7,641 bases of DNA from Methylotenera_A sp031379885 (GCA_031379885.1 JANNFN010000122.1:1-7641); one strand, 5' to 3'. Shown: positions 1 through 6,352, numbered from the stretch's first letter. Notes: a model not told the origin generated them from the sequence alone. Numbers and translations: made by a program.

Positions 1-1231
1 TAATTTTTTCCACCAAGCCACCCATGGTTTCCAAACCTAAAGACAACGGAATTACATCCAATAGTAATAAGTCTTGATCACTTTTATTGCCAGCCAACGT
101 GTTGGCTTGTATCGCAGCGCCTAGCGCTACGACTTTATCTGGATCTAAATTAGTGAGAGGCGTTTGCTTAAAGAAATCGGCTACGGCTAAGCGAATTTGC
201 GGCATACGCGTTGCGCCACCCACCATGACCACGCCTTTAATATCTTCAATCGTTAGCCCCGCATCGCGCAGCGCTTTTTTTGTAGGACTAAGCGTTTTAG
301 CGACTAAAGTTTGTGTAAATTCGTTAAATTGCTTGGTGGTGAGCGTGACATTAATTACTTCGCCTGTACTCAACACGCTAGTGATTTGTGCTGTTGCGTG
401 GTCAGTCAGCCATTCTTTGGCTTCGCGCGCCTTGGTGAGTAAAAGCCGCGTATCTTGCGCGTTGACTGGTTTGCATTTGCTTTGCTCGAGTATCCAACAA
501 AATATACGTCGGTCAAAATCATCGCCACCTAAAGCGCTGTCACCGTTAGTGGAGAGTACCTCAAACACGCCTTTTGCGAGTTTCAAAATCGAAATATCAA
601 ACGTGCCGCCGCCTAAATCATAAATCACATAAGTACCTTCGGCGCCAGTATCTAAGCCATAGGCCACGGCAGCGGCGGTTGGTTCGTTTAGCAGGCGCAA
701 CACGTTTAAACCAGCTAGTCGCGCAGCATCTTTGGTGGCTTGGCGTTGAGCATCATCAAAATAAGCCGGTACAGTAATGACGGCGCCAACTAATTCACCG
801 CCTAAACTTTTCTCGGCACGCGCTTTGAGCGTTTTTAAAATTTCAGCGGAGATTTCTACTGGGCTTTTAATGCCCACCCGAGTTTCAATTTGTACCATCT
901 CATTACTATCTACAAAATGATACGGTTGCTGCGAAACGTCAATGTCTTTCAAGCCGCGCCCCATAAAGCGTTTGGCTGAAACTATGGTGTTTATTGGGTC
1001 AAGGCTCTGTGCTACCTGCGCGCTGTAACCTACATCAATGCTACCATCTGGCATGTAGCGCACCACGCTTGGTAATAGGGCATGACCATCGTCGTCAATC
1101 AACACGCTCGTCAAGCCGCTACGCACAGTGGCAACGAGAGAATTAGTGGTGCCTAAATCAATGCCCACCGCCAGTTTGTGCTGGTGAGGCGCGGTAGATT
1201 GTCCAGGTTCGGAAATTTGTAAAAGTGCCAT
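1..1231 (-). CDS. hscA: HscA, Hsp70-type chaperone for Fe-S cluster transfer (partial, C-terminus off the left edge)
   Basis: The frame is open from ATG at 1231 to base 1, giving 410 codons of an expected ~620. The product is the specialised Hsp70 that binds the LPPVK motif of IscU and, stimulated by HscB, drives cluster release by ATP hydrolysis in the cytoplasm. The N-terminus MALLQISEPG is typical of HscA rather than DnaK. Actin-fold ATPase motifs are visible in order: GIDLGTTNS at residues 23-31, VPAYF at 154-158, DLGGGTFD at 205-212 and MVGGATRMP at 336-344. The interdomain linker LLLLDVIPLSLGLETMGG is reached near residue 388, so the ATPase domain is complete while almost all of the substrate-binding domain is missing. 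That is a window-edge effect, not a mutation; I read no frameshift. It starts one base after the hscB stop, which implies translational coupling. A ferredoxin gene (fdx) would be expected next, outside the window. Confidence 0.97.
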   Translation of the reverse strand, partial: MALLQISEPGQSTAPHQHKLAVGIDLGTTNSLVATVRSGLTSVLIDDDGHALLPSVVRYMPDGSIDVGYSAQVAQSLDPINTIVSAKRFMGRGLKDIDVSQQPYHFVDSNEMVQIETRVGIKSPVEISAEILKTLKARAEKSLGGELVGAVITVPAYFDDAQRQATKDAARLAGLNVLRLLNEPTAAAVAYGLDTGAEGTYVIYDLGGGTFDISILKLAKGVFEVLSTNGDSALGGDDFDRRIFCWILEQSKCKPVNAQDTRLLLTKAREAKEWLTDHATAQITSVLSTGEVINVTLTTKQFNEFTQTLVAKTLSPTKKALRDAGLTIEDIKGVVMVGGATRMPQIRLAVADFFKQTPLTNLDPDKVVALGAAIQANTLAGNKSDQDLLLLDVIPLSLGLETMGGLVEKI

Positions 1232-1232
1232 T

Positions 1233-1748
1233 TCAGTCTTCTAATATTGCTAGTTTACGTGCAATTTCTTCACGCAATTTATCCATAAACTGTAATTTAC
1301 GTAAAGTTTCCGCCGCCGTTTGCCATGTTTTTTGTGTGTCTAACTCTTCTGCCAAGGCTTGCTGTAATGTCGCAGCTTCGTGCTTAATATCACGCAATAA
1401 GCGATGCATACCACTTAAGTTGGTCGCATTGTCTTCCACCGCTTCTCGCCACTCCATTTGCTGCATTAAAAAATCCGCAGGCATGTTGGTATTGGTTTCT
1501 GCTATGGCATTAATGCCTTGCAACTCTAATAAATATTTGGCGCGGCTTGTTGGTTTTTTTAACGTTTGATAGGCCTCATTGGCAAGTGTAGCGGTTTGCA
1601 TAGAAGCGAGTTTTTCAGCAGAGGTGGCAGTCACAAACCGATCTGGGTGACTTTCTGATTGTATTTTGCGGTAATTATTTTCTAAAGCGGCTAAATCAAT
1701 ATTGAATGCTGGCTTAAGCTCAAACAGCTCAAAGTAATTCAAGTTCAC
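1233..1748 (-). CDS. hscB: HscB (Hsc20), J-domain co-chaperone of HscA
   Basis: This 171-residue protein has the usual HscB length. An N-terminal J domain (about residues 1-75) carries the HPD triad at 34-36 in HPDRF, which stimulates HscA ATPase. The C-terminal helical half (about 85-171) contains the family pattern AAETLRKLQFMDKLREEI and is the part that binds IscU in known homologues. Translation appears to start at GTG (1748), which overlaps the iscA stop by four bases (GTGA); no ATG is available at the conserved N-terminus. This overlap, and the one-base gap to hscA, make iscA-hscB-hscA a tightly coupled block. HscB delivers cluster-loaded IscU to HscA. Confidence 0.96.
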   Translation of the reverse strand: MNLNYFELFELKPAFNIDLAALENNYRKIQSESHPDRFVTATSAEKLASMQTATLANEAYQTLKKPTSRAKYLLELQGINAIAETNTNMPADFLMQQMEWREAVEDNATNLSGMHRLLRDIKHEAATLQQALAEELDTQKTWQTAAETLRKLQFMDKLREEIARKLAILED

Positions 1749-2068
1749 ACTGTAAAACTTTCACCGCAGCCGCACTCGTCCTTCACATTGGGATTGTTGA
1801 ATTTAAAGCCTTCATTCAATCCCTCTTTAGTGAAGTCAAGTTCGGTACCATCAATGTAGGCTAAGCTTTTTGGGTCAACGATTACCTTCACGCCATAGCT
1901 TTCAAATGCCATGTCTTCTGGGTGCATGTCGTCTACGAACTCAAGCGTATAAGCCATGCCAGAGCAGCCAGTGGTTTTAACGCCTAAGCGTAAACCAATG
2001 CCTTTGCCGCGATTGGCGAGGAATTTTTCGACGCGGTTTGCCGCAGTATGTGTCAGTGTTATTGCCAT
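1745..2068 (-). CDS. iscA: IscA, A-type Fe-S carrier
   Basis: IscA is a small cytoplasmic A-type protein that carries iron or Fe-S clusters to target proteins, notably [4Fe-4S] enzymes. The three ligand cysteines fall exactly at the E. coli positions: C35 in KTTGCSGMAY, and C99 and C101 in ECGCGESF near the C-terminus. From ATG at 2068 the protein is 107 residues, the canonical length, beginning MAITLT. A TTG at 2080 would add four residues (MIIY) but sits directly against the only purine-rich stretch (GAGAG), leaving no spacing, so the ATG was chosen. It is separated from iscU by a 49-bp gap holding a perfect inverted repeat, and overlaps hscB by four bases. Confidence 0.96.
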   Translation of the reverse strand: MAITLTHTAANRVEKFLANRGKGIGLRLGVKTTGCSGMAYTLEFVDDMHPEDMAFESYGVKVIVDPKSLAYIDGTELDFTKEGLNEGFKFNNPNVKDECGCGESFTV

Positions 2069-2094
2069 ATAAATTATCAACTCTCAATTTCGTC

Positions 2095-2114
2095 ATTCCT
2101 GCGTATGCAGGAAT
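2095..2114. repeat. Perfect 20-bp palindrome in the iscU-iscA gap
   Basis: ATTCCTGC (2095-2102) and GCAGGAAT (2107-2114) are perfect inverted arms around a GTAT loop, preceded by CGTC. In the isc transcript it would fold into an 8-bp hairpin between iscU and iscA. There is no following U-run (the next bases in the transcript are GACGAAATT), so it is not a Rho-independent terminator. The pattern CGTCATTCC-TGC...GCA-GGAAT resembles dispersed palindromic repeats of proteobacterial genomes such as the neisserial dRS3 type; that membership is inference. Confidence 0.75.
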
Positions 2115-2117
2115 AAT

Positions 2118-2522
2118 TTAAATAGTCGCTGCCTCTTTCGCTGCTAATTGTTTTGCTTTAATGTCTGCCACAGCGGCTTTAATCGCATCTTCTGCCAATA
2201 CAGAACAGTGAATTTTGACTGGCGGTAGCGCTAACTCTTCTGCAATGGCAGAGTTTTTAATTGCGTAAGCTTCATCTACGGTTTTACCTTTGAGCCACTC
2301 TGTCACTAGTGAGCTAGAAGCAATCGCCGAGCCGCAACCATAGGTTTTGAATTTCGCATCTTCAATAATTCCGCTGTCATTCACCTTAATCATCAGCTTC
2401 ATCACGTCGCCGCAAGCGGGTGCGCCGACCATGCCAGTGCCAACGTTTGGGTCGTTCTTATCTAAACTACCCACGTTACGTGGATTTTCGTAGTGGTCTA
2501 AAACTTTGTCTGAATATGCCAT
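2118..2522 (-). CDS. iscU: IscU, Fe-S cluster assembly scaffold
   Basis: IscU receives persulfide sulfur from IscS and iron to build a transient [2Fe-2S] cluster, then passes it on with HscA/HscB. The 134-residue protein has every functional residue at the E. coli positions: C37 and D39 in GAPACGDV, C63 in YGCGSA, H105 and C106 in KIHCSVL. The HscA-recognition motif LPPVK is at 99-103. ATG at 2522 is preceded by a strong ribosome-binding site (TAAGGAGT, 2530-2537), which overlaps the iscS stop codon, so iscS and iscU are coupled across a 12-base gap. The C-terminal extension after residue 128 is short and Ala-rich. Confidence 0.98.
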   Translation of the reverse strand: MAYSDKVLDHYENPRNVGSLDKNDPNVGTGMVGAPACGDVMKLMIKVNDSGIIEDAKFKTYGCGSAIASSSLVTEWLKGKTVDEAYAIKNSAIAEELALPPVKIHCSVLAEDAIKAAVADIKAKQLAAKEAATI

Positions 2523-2529
2523 GATTCTT

Positions 2530-2537
2530 ACTCCTTA
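2530..2537 (-). promoter_or_regulatory. Strong ribosome-binding site of iscU, overlapping the iscS stop
   Basis: On the minus strand TAAGGAGT contains the iscS TAA and an AAGGAG Shine-Dalgarno core eight bases or so before the iscU ATG. It is the best ribosome-binding site in the operon, in keeping with the need for scaffold protein in excess of the enzyme. The excess-expression point is inference. Confidence 0.8.
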
Positions 2538-3749
2538 ATGTGCTGCCCACTGAACTTTACTAATATCGATGCCATCTTTGAACATATCCCAAAGTGGCGA
2601 TAATTCTCTTAATTTACCTACTTTGTTTTTCAGCAATTCTATCGTGTAATCCACATCGGCTTCGGTAGTGAAACGGCCAATTGAAAAACGGATTGAGCTA
2701 TGTGCCAATTCATCTGAACGGCCCAAAGCGCGTAATACATAGCTAGGTTCTAAGCTAGCAGAAGTACATGCCGAACCACTTGAAACTGCAATATCTTTCA
2801 CTGCCATAATCAACGATTCACCTTCTACATAATTGAAGCTGATATTCAAATTATGCGGTACACGGTGCGCTAAATCGCCATTCACATAAGTTTCTTCGAT
2901 GTCCTGTAAGCCAGCAAGCAAGCGGTCTCTGAGCATGCGAATACGCTCATTTTCGGTCGCCATTTCTTCGCGTGCGATTTTAAACGCCTCGCCCATGCCG
3001 ACAATCTGATGGGTTGCCAGCGTGCCAGATCTCATACCACGCTCGTGGCCACCTCCGTGCATTTGCGCTTCAATTCTAATGCGCGGTTTACGGCGTACAT
3101 ATAACGCGCCAATGCCTTTGGGACCGTAGGTTTTATGTGCGCTAAAGCTCATTAAATCGACTGGTAATTTTTCCAAATCAATCACCACTTTACCAGTGGC
3201 TTGCGCTGCGTCTACGTGAAAAATCACACCATTTTCACGGCAAATATTACCAATCGCTTCTATATCTTGAATCACGCCGATTTCATTATTGACTAACATG
3301 ACGCTAGCCAAAACGGTATCTGGGCGAATCGCCGCTTTGAATTTAGCTAAATCAACTAGACCATCAGGCTCTGGCTCTAAAAAAGTCGCTTCAAAACCTT
3401 GACGCTCTAGCTCGCGTATTGGGTCAATCACTGCTTTATGTTCGGTAGCAACAGTAATAATGTGTTTGCCTTTGGTAGACGCGTAAAAATTGGCCGCACC
3501 TTTAATGGCGAGGTTGTTTGATTCTGTAGCCCCGGATGTCCACACGATTTCACGCGGATCTGCCCCCACTAATTTTGCCACTTCTTCACGTGCATTTTCC
3601 ACAGCTTTCTCGGCCGTCCAGCCAAATGGATGGCTGCGCGACGCAGGGTTGCCGTAATGTTCCGTTAAAAACGGAATCATCTTGGCTGCAACTCTTGGAT
3701 CTACAGGAGTTGTAGCGGAATAATCTAAATAAATTGGTTCTCTATCCAT
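2535..3749 (-). CDS. iscS: IscS, cysteine desulfurase (group I, PLP-dependent)
   Basis: IscS converts L-cysteine to L-alanine and holds the released sulfur as a persulfide, which it donates to IscU and to other sulfur acceptors. The protein is 404 residues, the same as E. coli IscS, and closely similar throughout. The PLP lysine is K206 in SFSAHKTYGPKG and the catalytic cysteine is C328 in SSGSACTSASLEPSYVLRALG. The N-terminal IYLDYSATTPVDPRV, TEHKA (103-105 includes the PLP-stacking His) and HGGGHERGMRSGT are also present. The full C-terminal segment LSPLWDMFKDGIDISKVQWAAH, the region that contacts IscU in E. coli, is retained, so this is the orthologue that serves IscU. ATG at 3749 has only a weak upstream AGAAAG; it lies 25 bases after the stop of a second desulfurase gene. 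Confidence 0.98.
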   Translation of the reverse strand: MDREPIYLDYSATTPVDPRVAAKMIPFLTEHYGNPASRSHPFGWTAEKAVENAREEVAKLVGADPREIVWTSGATESNNLAIKGAANFYASTKGKHIITVATEHKAVIDPIRELERQGFEATFLEPEPDGLVDLAKFKAAIRPDTVLASVMLVNNEIGVIQDIEAIGNICRENGVIFHVDAAQATGKVVIDLEKLPVDLMSFSAHKTYGPKGIGALYVRRKPRIRIEAQMHGGGHERGMRSGTLATHQIVGMGEAFKIAREEMATENERIRMLRDRLLAGLQDIEETYVNGDLAHRVPHNLNISFNYVEGESLIMAVKDIAVSSGSACTSASLEPSYVLRALGRSDELAHSSIRFSIGRFTTEADVDYTIELLKNKVGKLRELSPLWDMFKDGIDISKVQWAAH

Positions 3750-3774
3750 GTTTTACAAACTGCTTTCTATATGC

Positions 3775-4920
3775 CTATGCCGCTATTGCGGTTAAATTTT
3801 TCAATCTTGTTAATTCACCTTCAAGTGCAGTTAAAAAATGCTGCACTTGTTCAATTGTATTGCTGGCGCCAAAGCTTACACGTATCGCGCCACGCGCTAA
3901 ATCTTCATCAACACCCATTGCAAGTAACACATGGCTTGGTTTGTCGCTATCGGATGAGCATGCCGAACCGCTTGCCACGGCAAAGCCTTTGCGATCTAGT
4001 GCCATCACCAATGTTTCGCCGTCCATATTTTGAAAAGCGAAAAAGCTGGTATTTGGGATGCGCAGGCCATTGTGCCCAAATATAACCGCATTCAACTTGC
4101 TTAAGCCAGTTTCCAAATGTTTACGCAGGTTTTCGGTATGCACATCAAATGCAGTTAAATTGCTTATTGCTAGCTCACATGCTGCACCAAAACCGACAAT
4201 TGCCGCCACATTTTCAGTGCCACTTCGCAAGCCTTTTTCCTGCCCACCGCCGTGTAACAATGGCTGAATATCAATGCGTTTATCTAGCACCAGTGCGCCA
4301 GCTCCAAGCGGGCCACCAATTTTATGGCTAGAAAGTGTCATGGCATGCACATTTAATGCAAAAAAATCGACTGGGATTTTACCCAGTGCTTGCACCGCAT
4401 CGGTATGCACATAAGCTTTCTGTTCACGCACAATTTCAGCTACTTTTGCGATGTCTTGAATCGCGCCAGTTTCATTATTCGCTAGCATCACTGATACTAA
4501 GTTAGTTGGGGCTTGCAGCAACTTTTGCAAGTGTGCCATGTTGATATTACAGTTAGAATCCACATTAATGCTATGTGCTTTCCAGCCGCCGGCTTGCATG
4601 GCAAGGGCAGGGCGTGACACGCATGGATGCTCGATGGCGCTTGTGAGTATCTGCGCGGGTTCCATGCCGCTTGCAATACCATGTATCGCAAAATTATTGG
4701 CCTCTGTACCGCTGGCGGTAAACACGATTTGGTTTGCATAAGCGCCCACTGCCGCAGCTACTTGCTCACGTGCATGTTCCACAGCAGCGCGTGCTGTGCG
4801 GCCAAAACTATGGCGACTAGTCGCGTTGCCGTGCTGGTTTGTCATAAACGGTAACATCGTCTCAAGCACTTCAGTCTTGAGCGCGGTGGTACTGTTATGA
4901 TCAAAATAAACTTGTGACAT
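3775..4920 (-). CDS. Second IscS/NifS-like cysteine desulfurase in the isc operon
   Basis: This 381-residue PLP-dependent enzyme belongs to the same group I cysteine desulfurase fold as IscS but is clearly diverged from it. The PLP lysine is K200 in SSHKIGGPLGAGAL, the catalytic cysteine C321 in ASGSACSSDSDKPSHVL, and the stacking histidine is H98 in EHPCVSRPA, so it should be active. HGGGQEKGLRSGTENV replaces the IscS version HGGGHERGMRSGT. It ends about 20 residues earlier than IscS and lacks the C-terminal LSPLW... segment used for IscU contact. ATG at 4920 directly follows the iscR TAA with no gap (TAAATG); a GAGGA motif lies 13 bases upstream, inside iscR. Position between iscR and iscS implies IscR control. 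A tRNA-thiolation or alternative-acceptor role is possible; I cannot tell which, so no gene symbol is given. Confidence 0.93.
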   Translation of the reverse strand: MSQVYFDHNSTTALKTEVLETMLPFMTNQHGNATSRHSFGRTARAAVEHAREQVAAAVGAYANQIVFTASGTEANNFAIHGIASGMEPAQILTSAIEHPCVSRPALAMQAGGWKAHSINVDSNCNINMAHLQKLLQAPTNLVSVMLANNETGAIQDIAKVAEIVREQKAYVHTDAVQALGKIPVDFFALNVHAMTLSSHKIGGPLGAGALVLDKRIDIQPLLHGGGQEKGLRSGTENVAAIVGFGAACELAISNLTAFDVHTENLRKHLETGLSKLNAVIFGHNGLRIPNTSFFAFQNMDGETLVMALDRKGFAVASGSACSSDSDKPSHVLLAMGVDEDLARGAIRVSFGASNTIEQVQHFLTALEGELTRLKNLTAIAA

Positions 4921-5448
4921 TTAAGCAGCTACTTCCTCAGTCGACACATCGTTCGGAATGCTGTTTGGAACACTGCTCGGAACAATAGTCCCGCAAGTTC
5001 TGCGCGGCGTAAAAACTAATTGACTAACATTGCCGGCATCGTTCTGCCGCTTGTTTTCAACCATATCGGCCAGTGTTACGCCAGATAAATAGTCTAAAAT
5101 TTTATGGTTGAGCGATGCCCATAAATCGTGCGTCATGCAACGACCTTCATCGTGGCAATCTTCTTTGCCGCCACATTGGGTGGCATCAATTAGTTCGTCT
5201 ACCGCAGTAATGATATTGGAGACTGAAATCTCATCGTGAGCTTTAGCAACACGATATCCGCCGCCTGGGCCGCGCACGCTTGTTACTAAACCTTGACGGC
5301 GCAAACGGCTAAATAGCTGTTCTAAATACGAAAGCGAAATGGCTTGGCGCTCGCTAATACCTGCAAGTGTTACAGGCTTGTCTCCCTCGTTTAGGGCGAG
5401 GTCTAGCATGGCAGTAACGGCAAAACGGCCTTTTGTGGTGAGTCTCAT
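4921..5448 (-). CDS. iscR: IscR, Rrf2-family [2Fe-2S] sensor repressor of the isc operon
   Basis: IscR binds DNA as a dimer and, when holding a [2Fe-2S] cluster, represses isc through type 1 sites; the apo form acts at type 2 sites. The N-terminal winged helix (MRLTTKGRFAVTAMLDLAL, recognition helix SLSYLEQLFSRLRRQGLV, wing VRGPGGGY at 58-65) is nearly that of E. coli. Cluster ligands C92, C98, C104 and H107 are all at E. coli positions. The protein is 175 residues against 162 in E. coli: the tail after about residue 140 is unrelated, has an additional Cys (C152) and contains a four-residue repeat. The start is fixed by the conserved MRLT. The upstream 62 bases hold a promoter and IscR site, and only three bases or so would lie between the predicted transcript start and ATG. 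Its stop codon abuts the next gene. Confidence 0.97.
   Translation of the reverse strand: MRLTTKGRFAVTAMLDLALNEGDKPVTLAGISERQAISLSYLEQLFSRLRRQGLVTSVRGPGGGYRVAKAHDEISVSNIITAVDELIDATQCGGKEDCHDEGRCMTHDLWASLNHKILDYLSGVTLADMVENKRQNDAGNVSQLVFTPRRTCGTIVPSSVPNSIPNDVSTEEVAA
4951..4986 (-). repeat. Three 12-bp tandem repeats in the 3' end of iscR
   Basis: On the minus strand the in-frame units are ATTGTTCCGAGC, AGTGTTCCAAAC and AGCATTCCGAAC, with a degenerate fourth at 4939-4950. They encode IVPS, SVPN and SIPN (residues 155-166), then DVST. The units agree at most positions, suggesting growth of the IscR tail by short tandem duplication. The repeat preserves frame, and the tail lies beyond the cluster-binding and DNA-binding parts, so it is likely to be tolerated. 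Confidence 0.7.
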
Positions 5449-5457
5449 AATCCTTGA

Positions 5458-5486
5458 ATTCTATAATAACCTAGTAATTTAGTCAA
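5458..5486 (-). promoter_or_regulatory. Predicted sigma-70 promoter of iscR and the isc operon
   Basis: On the minus strand, -35 TTGACT (5486-5481) and -10 TAGAAT (5463-5458) are each five of six to consensus with an ideal 17-base spacer. The -35 lies inside the predicted IscR site, the arrangement expected for repression. Initiation about seven bases after the -10 would fall near 5451, almost at the iscR ATG (5448). No terminator follows cysE, so read-through from cysE into iscR is also possible. Confidence 0.7.
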
Positions 5487-5490
5487 TTAT
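5466..5490 (-). promoter_or_regulatory. IscR type 1 operator at iscR
   Basis: Read on the minus strand (5490 to 5466) these 25 bases match the E. coli type 1 consensus, recalled as ATASYYGACTRWWWYAGTCRRSTAT written here only by its core GACT-RWWWY-AGTC, at 21 of 25 positions, and at 12 of the 14 non-degenerate ones. The left half ATAATTGACT is almost perfect; the right half is ACTAGGTTAT. It covers the -35 element of the iscR promoter, as in E. coli, so cluster-loaded IscR should block its own operon. Confidence 0.78.
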
Positions 5491-5510
5491 TATGCAATTA
5501 AGTTCAAACC

Positions 5511-6260
5511 TTATTTTTTAGATTTTGTGCTTGGTTTTGCAGGCGCTTTTTTTGCACCAAAAGCTTGTGCTACATCGGTGTCACTTTCCGCCATTTGCGC
5601 AAGCTGTGTTTTAAGCGCTTGTAAATCAGCATCCTGCATCGAGACATGTTCTAGCAAGCCTTGCAGAGCTTTGGCTAATGGGTCATCGTCATCACCACCT
5701 ACTGCATAGGCACTAAATTTGGCGATCTGTGCGGCGGCTTTAGCTTTTTCTTCTTCCAAAATACGCGCAGGAATGCCTACAGCAGTCGCGTTTTCTGGCA
5801 CATCTTTTACCACGACTGCGTTTGAGCCGATTTTTGCATTTTTACCAATGGTAATCGGACCCAACACTTTTGCGCCTGCACCAATCACCACGCCTTGTTC
5901 AAGCGTTGGGTGGCGTTTGCCTTTGTTCCAAGAAGTTCCGCCTAAAGTCACACCGTGATATAGCGTGCAGTCGTCGCCTATGACAGCGGTTTCGCCAATT
6001 ACTACACCCATGCCATGGTCGATAAACACACGGTGGCCAATGGTGGCGCCAGGGTGAATTTCGATGCCAGTCAAAAAGCGGCCAATATGTGAGAACATGC
6101 GTCCAAGCCAATAGAGGCGAGCCTTCCACAGCCAATGACTAAAGCGATGCATAATCAAAGCATGCACACCTGGGTAAGTGGTGAGAATCTCAAAATGTGT
6201 GCGTGCCGCTGGATCGCGGTCAAAAACGACGGAAATATCTTCTTTTAAATGATCAAACAT
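5511..6260 (-). CDS. cysE: CysE, short-form serine O-acetyltransferase
   Basis: CysE transfers acetyl from acetyl-CoA to L-serine, giving O-acetylserine for cysteine synthesis, and so feeds the substrate of the adjacent desulfurases. The 249-residue protein has a short helical N-terminal domain (about 1-60) and a left-handed hexapeptide-repeat beta-helix (about 65-165). The motif TGIEIHPGATIG leads to the catalytic His, H82, in IDHGMGVVIGE; GVTLGGT and KRHPTL follow. E67 replaces the Asp of the E. coli His-Asp pair, as in the short Bacillus-type enzymes. A charged, helix-forming tail (about 170-235) ends in KAPAKPSTKSKK, so the C-terminal Ile used by long-form CysE to bind CysK is absent. ATG at 6260 (MFDHLKED) was chosen; the upstream TTG at 6299 lies ahead of the predicted -10. 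cysE beside iscR recalls the cysE2-isc arrangement of Azotobacter. Confidence 0.95.
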   Translation of the reverse strand: MFDHLKEDISVVFDRDPAARTHFEILTTYPGVHALIMHRFSHWLWKARLYWLGRMFSHIGRFLTGIEIHPGATIGHRVFIDHGMGVVIGETAVIGDDCTLYHGVTLGGTSWNKGKRHPTLEQGVVIGAGAKVLGPITIGKNAKIGSNAVVVKDVPENATAVGIPARILEEEKAKAAAQIAKFSAYAVGGDDDDPLAKALQGLLEHVSMQDADLQALKTQLAQMAESDTDVAQAFGAKKAPAKPSTKSKK

Positions 6261-6287
6261 GTTTTTAAATGCGCAAAATAAAGCGTT

Positions 6288-6316
6288 ATTATGCCACAAA
6301 GCTTAATTGTTGACTA
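6288..6316 (-). promoter_or_regulatory. Predicted promoter of cysE
   Basis: On the minus strand, -35 TAGTCA (6316-6311, four of six) and -10 CATAAT (6293-6288, five of six) are 17 bases apart. Initiation would be near 6281, leaving a leader of about 21 bases to the cysE ATG at 6260. A terminator just upstream (6353-6377) means cysE needs its own promoter, which supports the call. The -35 lies inside a candidate IscR site. Confidence 0.5.
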
Positions 6317-6330
6317 TTTTAGTGGGATTA
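6306..6330. promoter_or_regulatory. Candidate IscR type 1-like operator at cysE
   Basis: Read in either direction, these 25 bases match the recalled type 1 consensus at 20 positions; the plus strand contains TTGACTATTTTAGT, an almost ideal core. Of 14 non-degenerate positions, 10 match, so it is weaker than the iscR site. It overlaps the predicted cysE -35. Function is inference: half the consensus is degenerate and the region is AT-rich, so chance matches are more likely than the raw count suggests. Confidence 0.5.
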
Positions 6331-6352
6331 AAGTAACTTGATTTTAAAATGC

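Noticed and set aside
87..777. Plus-strand open frames of 178 and 67 codons
   Set aside because: They lie antisense to hscA, whose minus-strand frame is conserved throughout; they have no recognisable domains.
1..1231. HscA as DnaK, or as a truncated pseudogene
   Set aside because: The MALLQISEPG start and position after hscB identify HscA; the missing C-terminus is only the window edge, with no internal stop.
2095..2114. The iscU-iscA palindrome as a Rho-independent terminator
   Set aside because: No T-run follows on the minus strand, and ending transcription here would cut off iscA, hscB and hscA.
3734..4854. Several plus-strand and alternative-frame open frames of 60-104 codons
   Set aside because: They are shadows of the second desulfurase gene, which has a complete, motif-supported frame.
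5527..6135. Open frames overlapping cysE on both strands
   Set aside because: cysE accounts for the region with hexapeptide repeats and catalytic motifs; the others show no family features.
6261..6299. TTG start at 6299 adding 13 residues to CysE
   Set aside because: The extra residues (MWHNNALFCAFKN) are not family-like, and the TTG lies upstream of the predicted -10, so it would not be on the transcript.
6310..6338. TTGACT on the plus strand (6310-6315) as a -35 for a rightward promoter
   Set aside because: No -10-like sequence lies 16-18 bases downstream and no plus-strand gene follows; it is better read as part of the IscR-like site.
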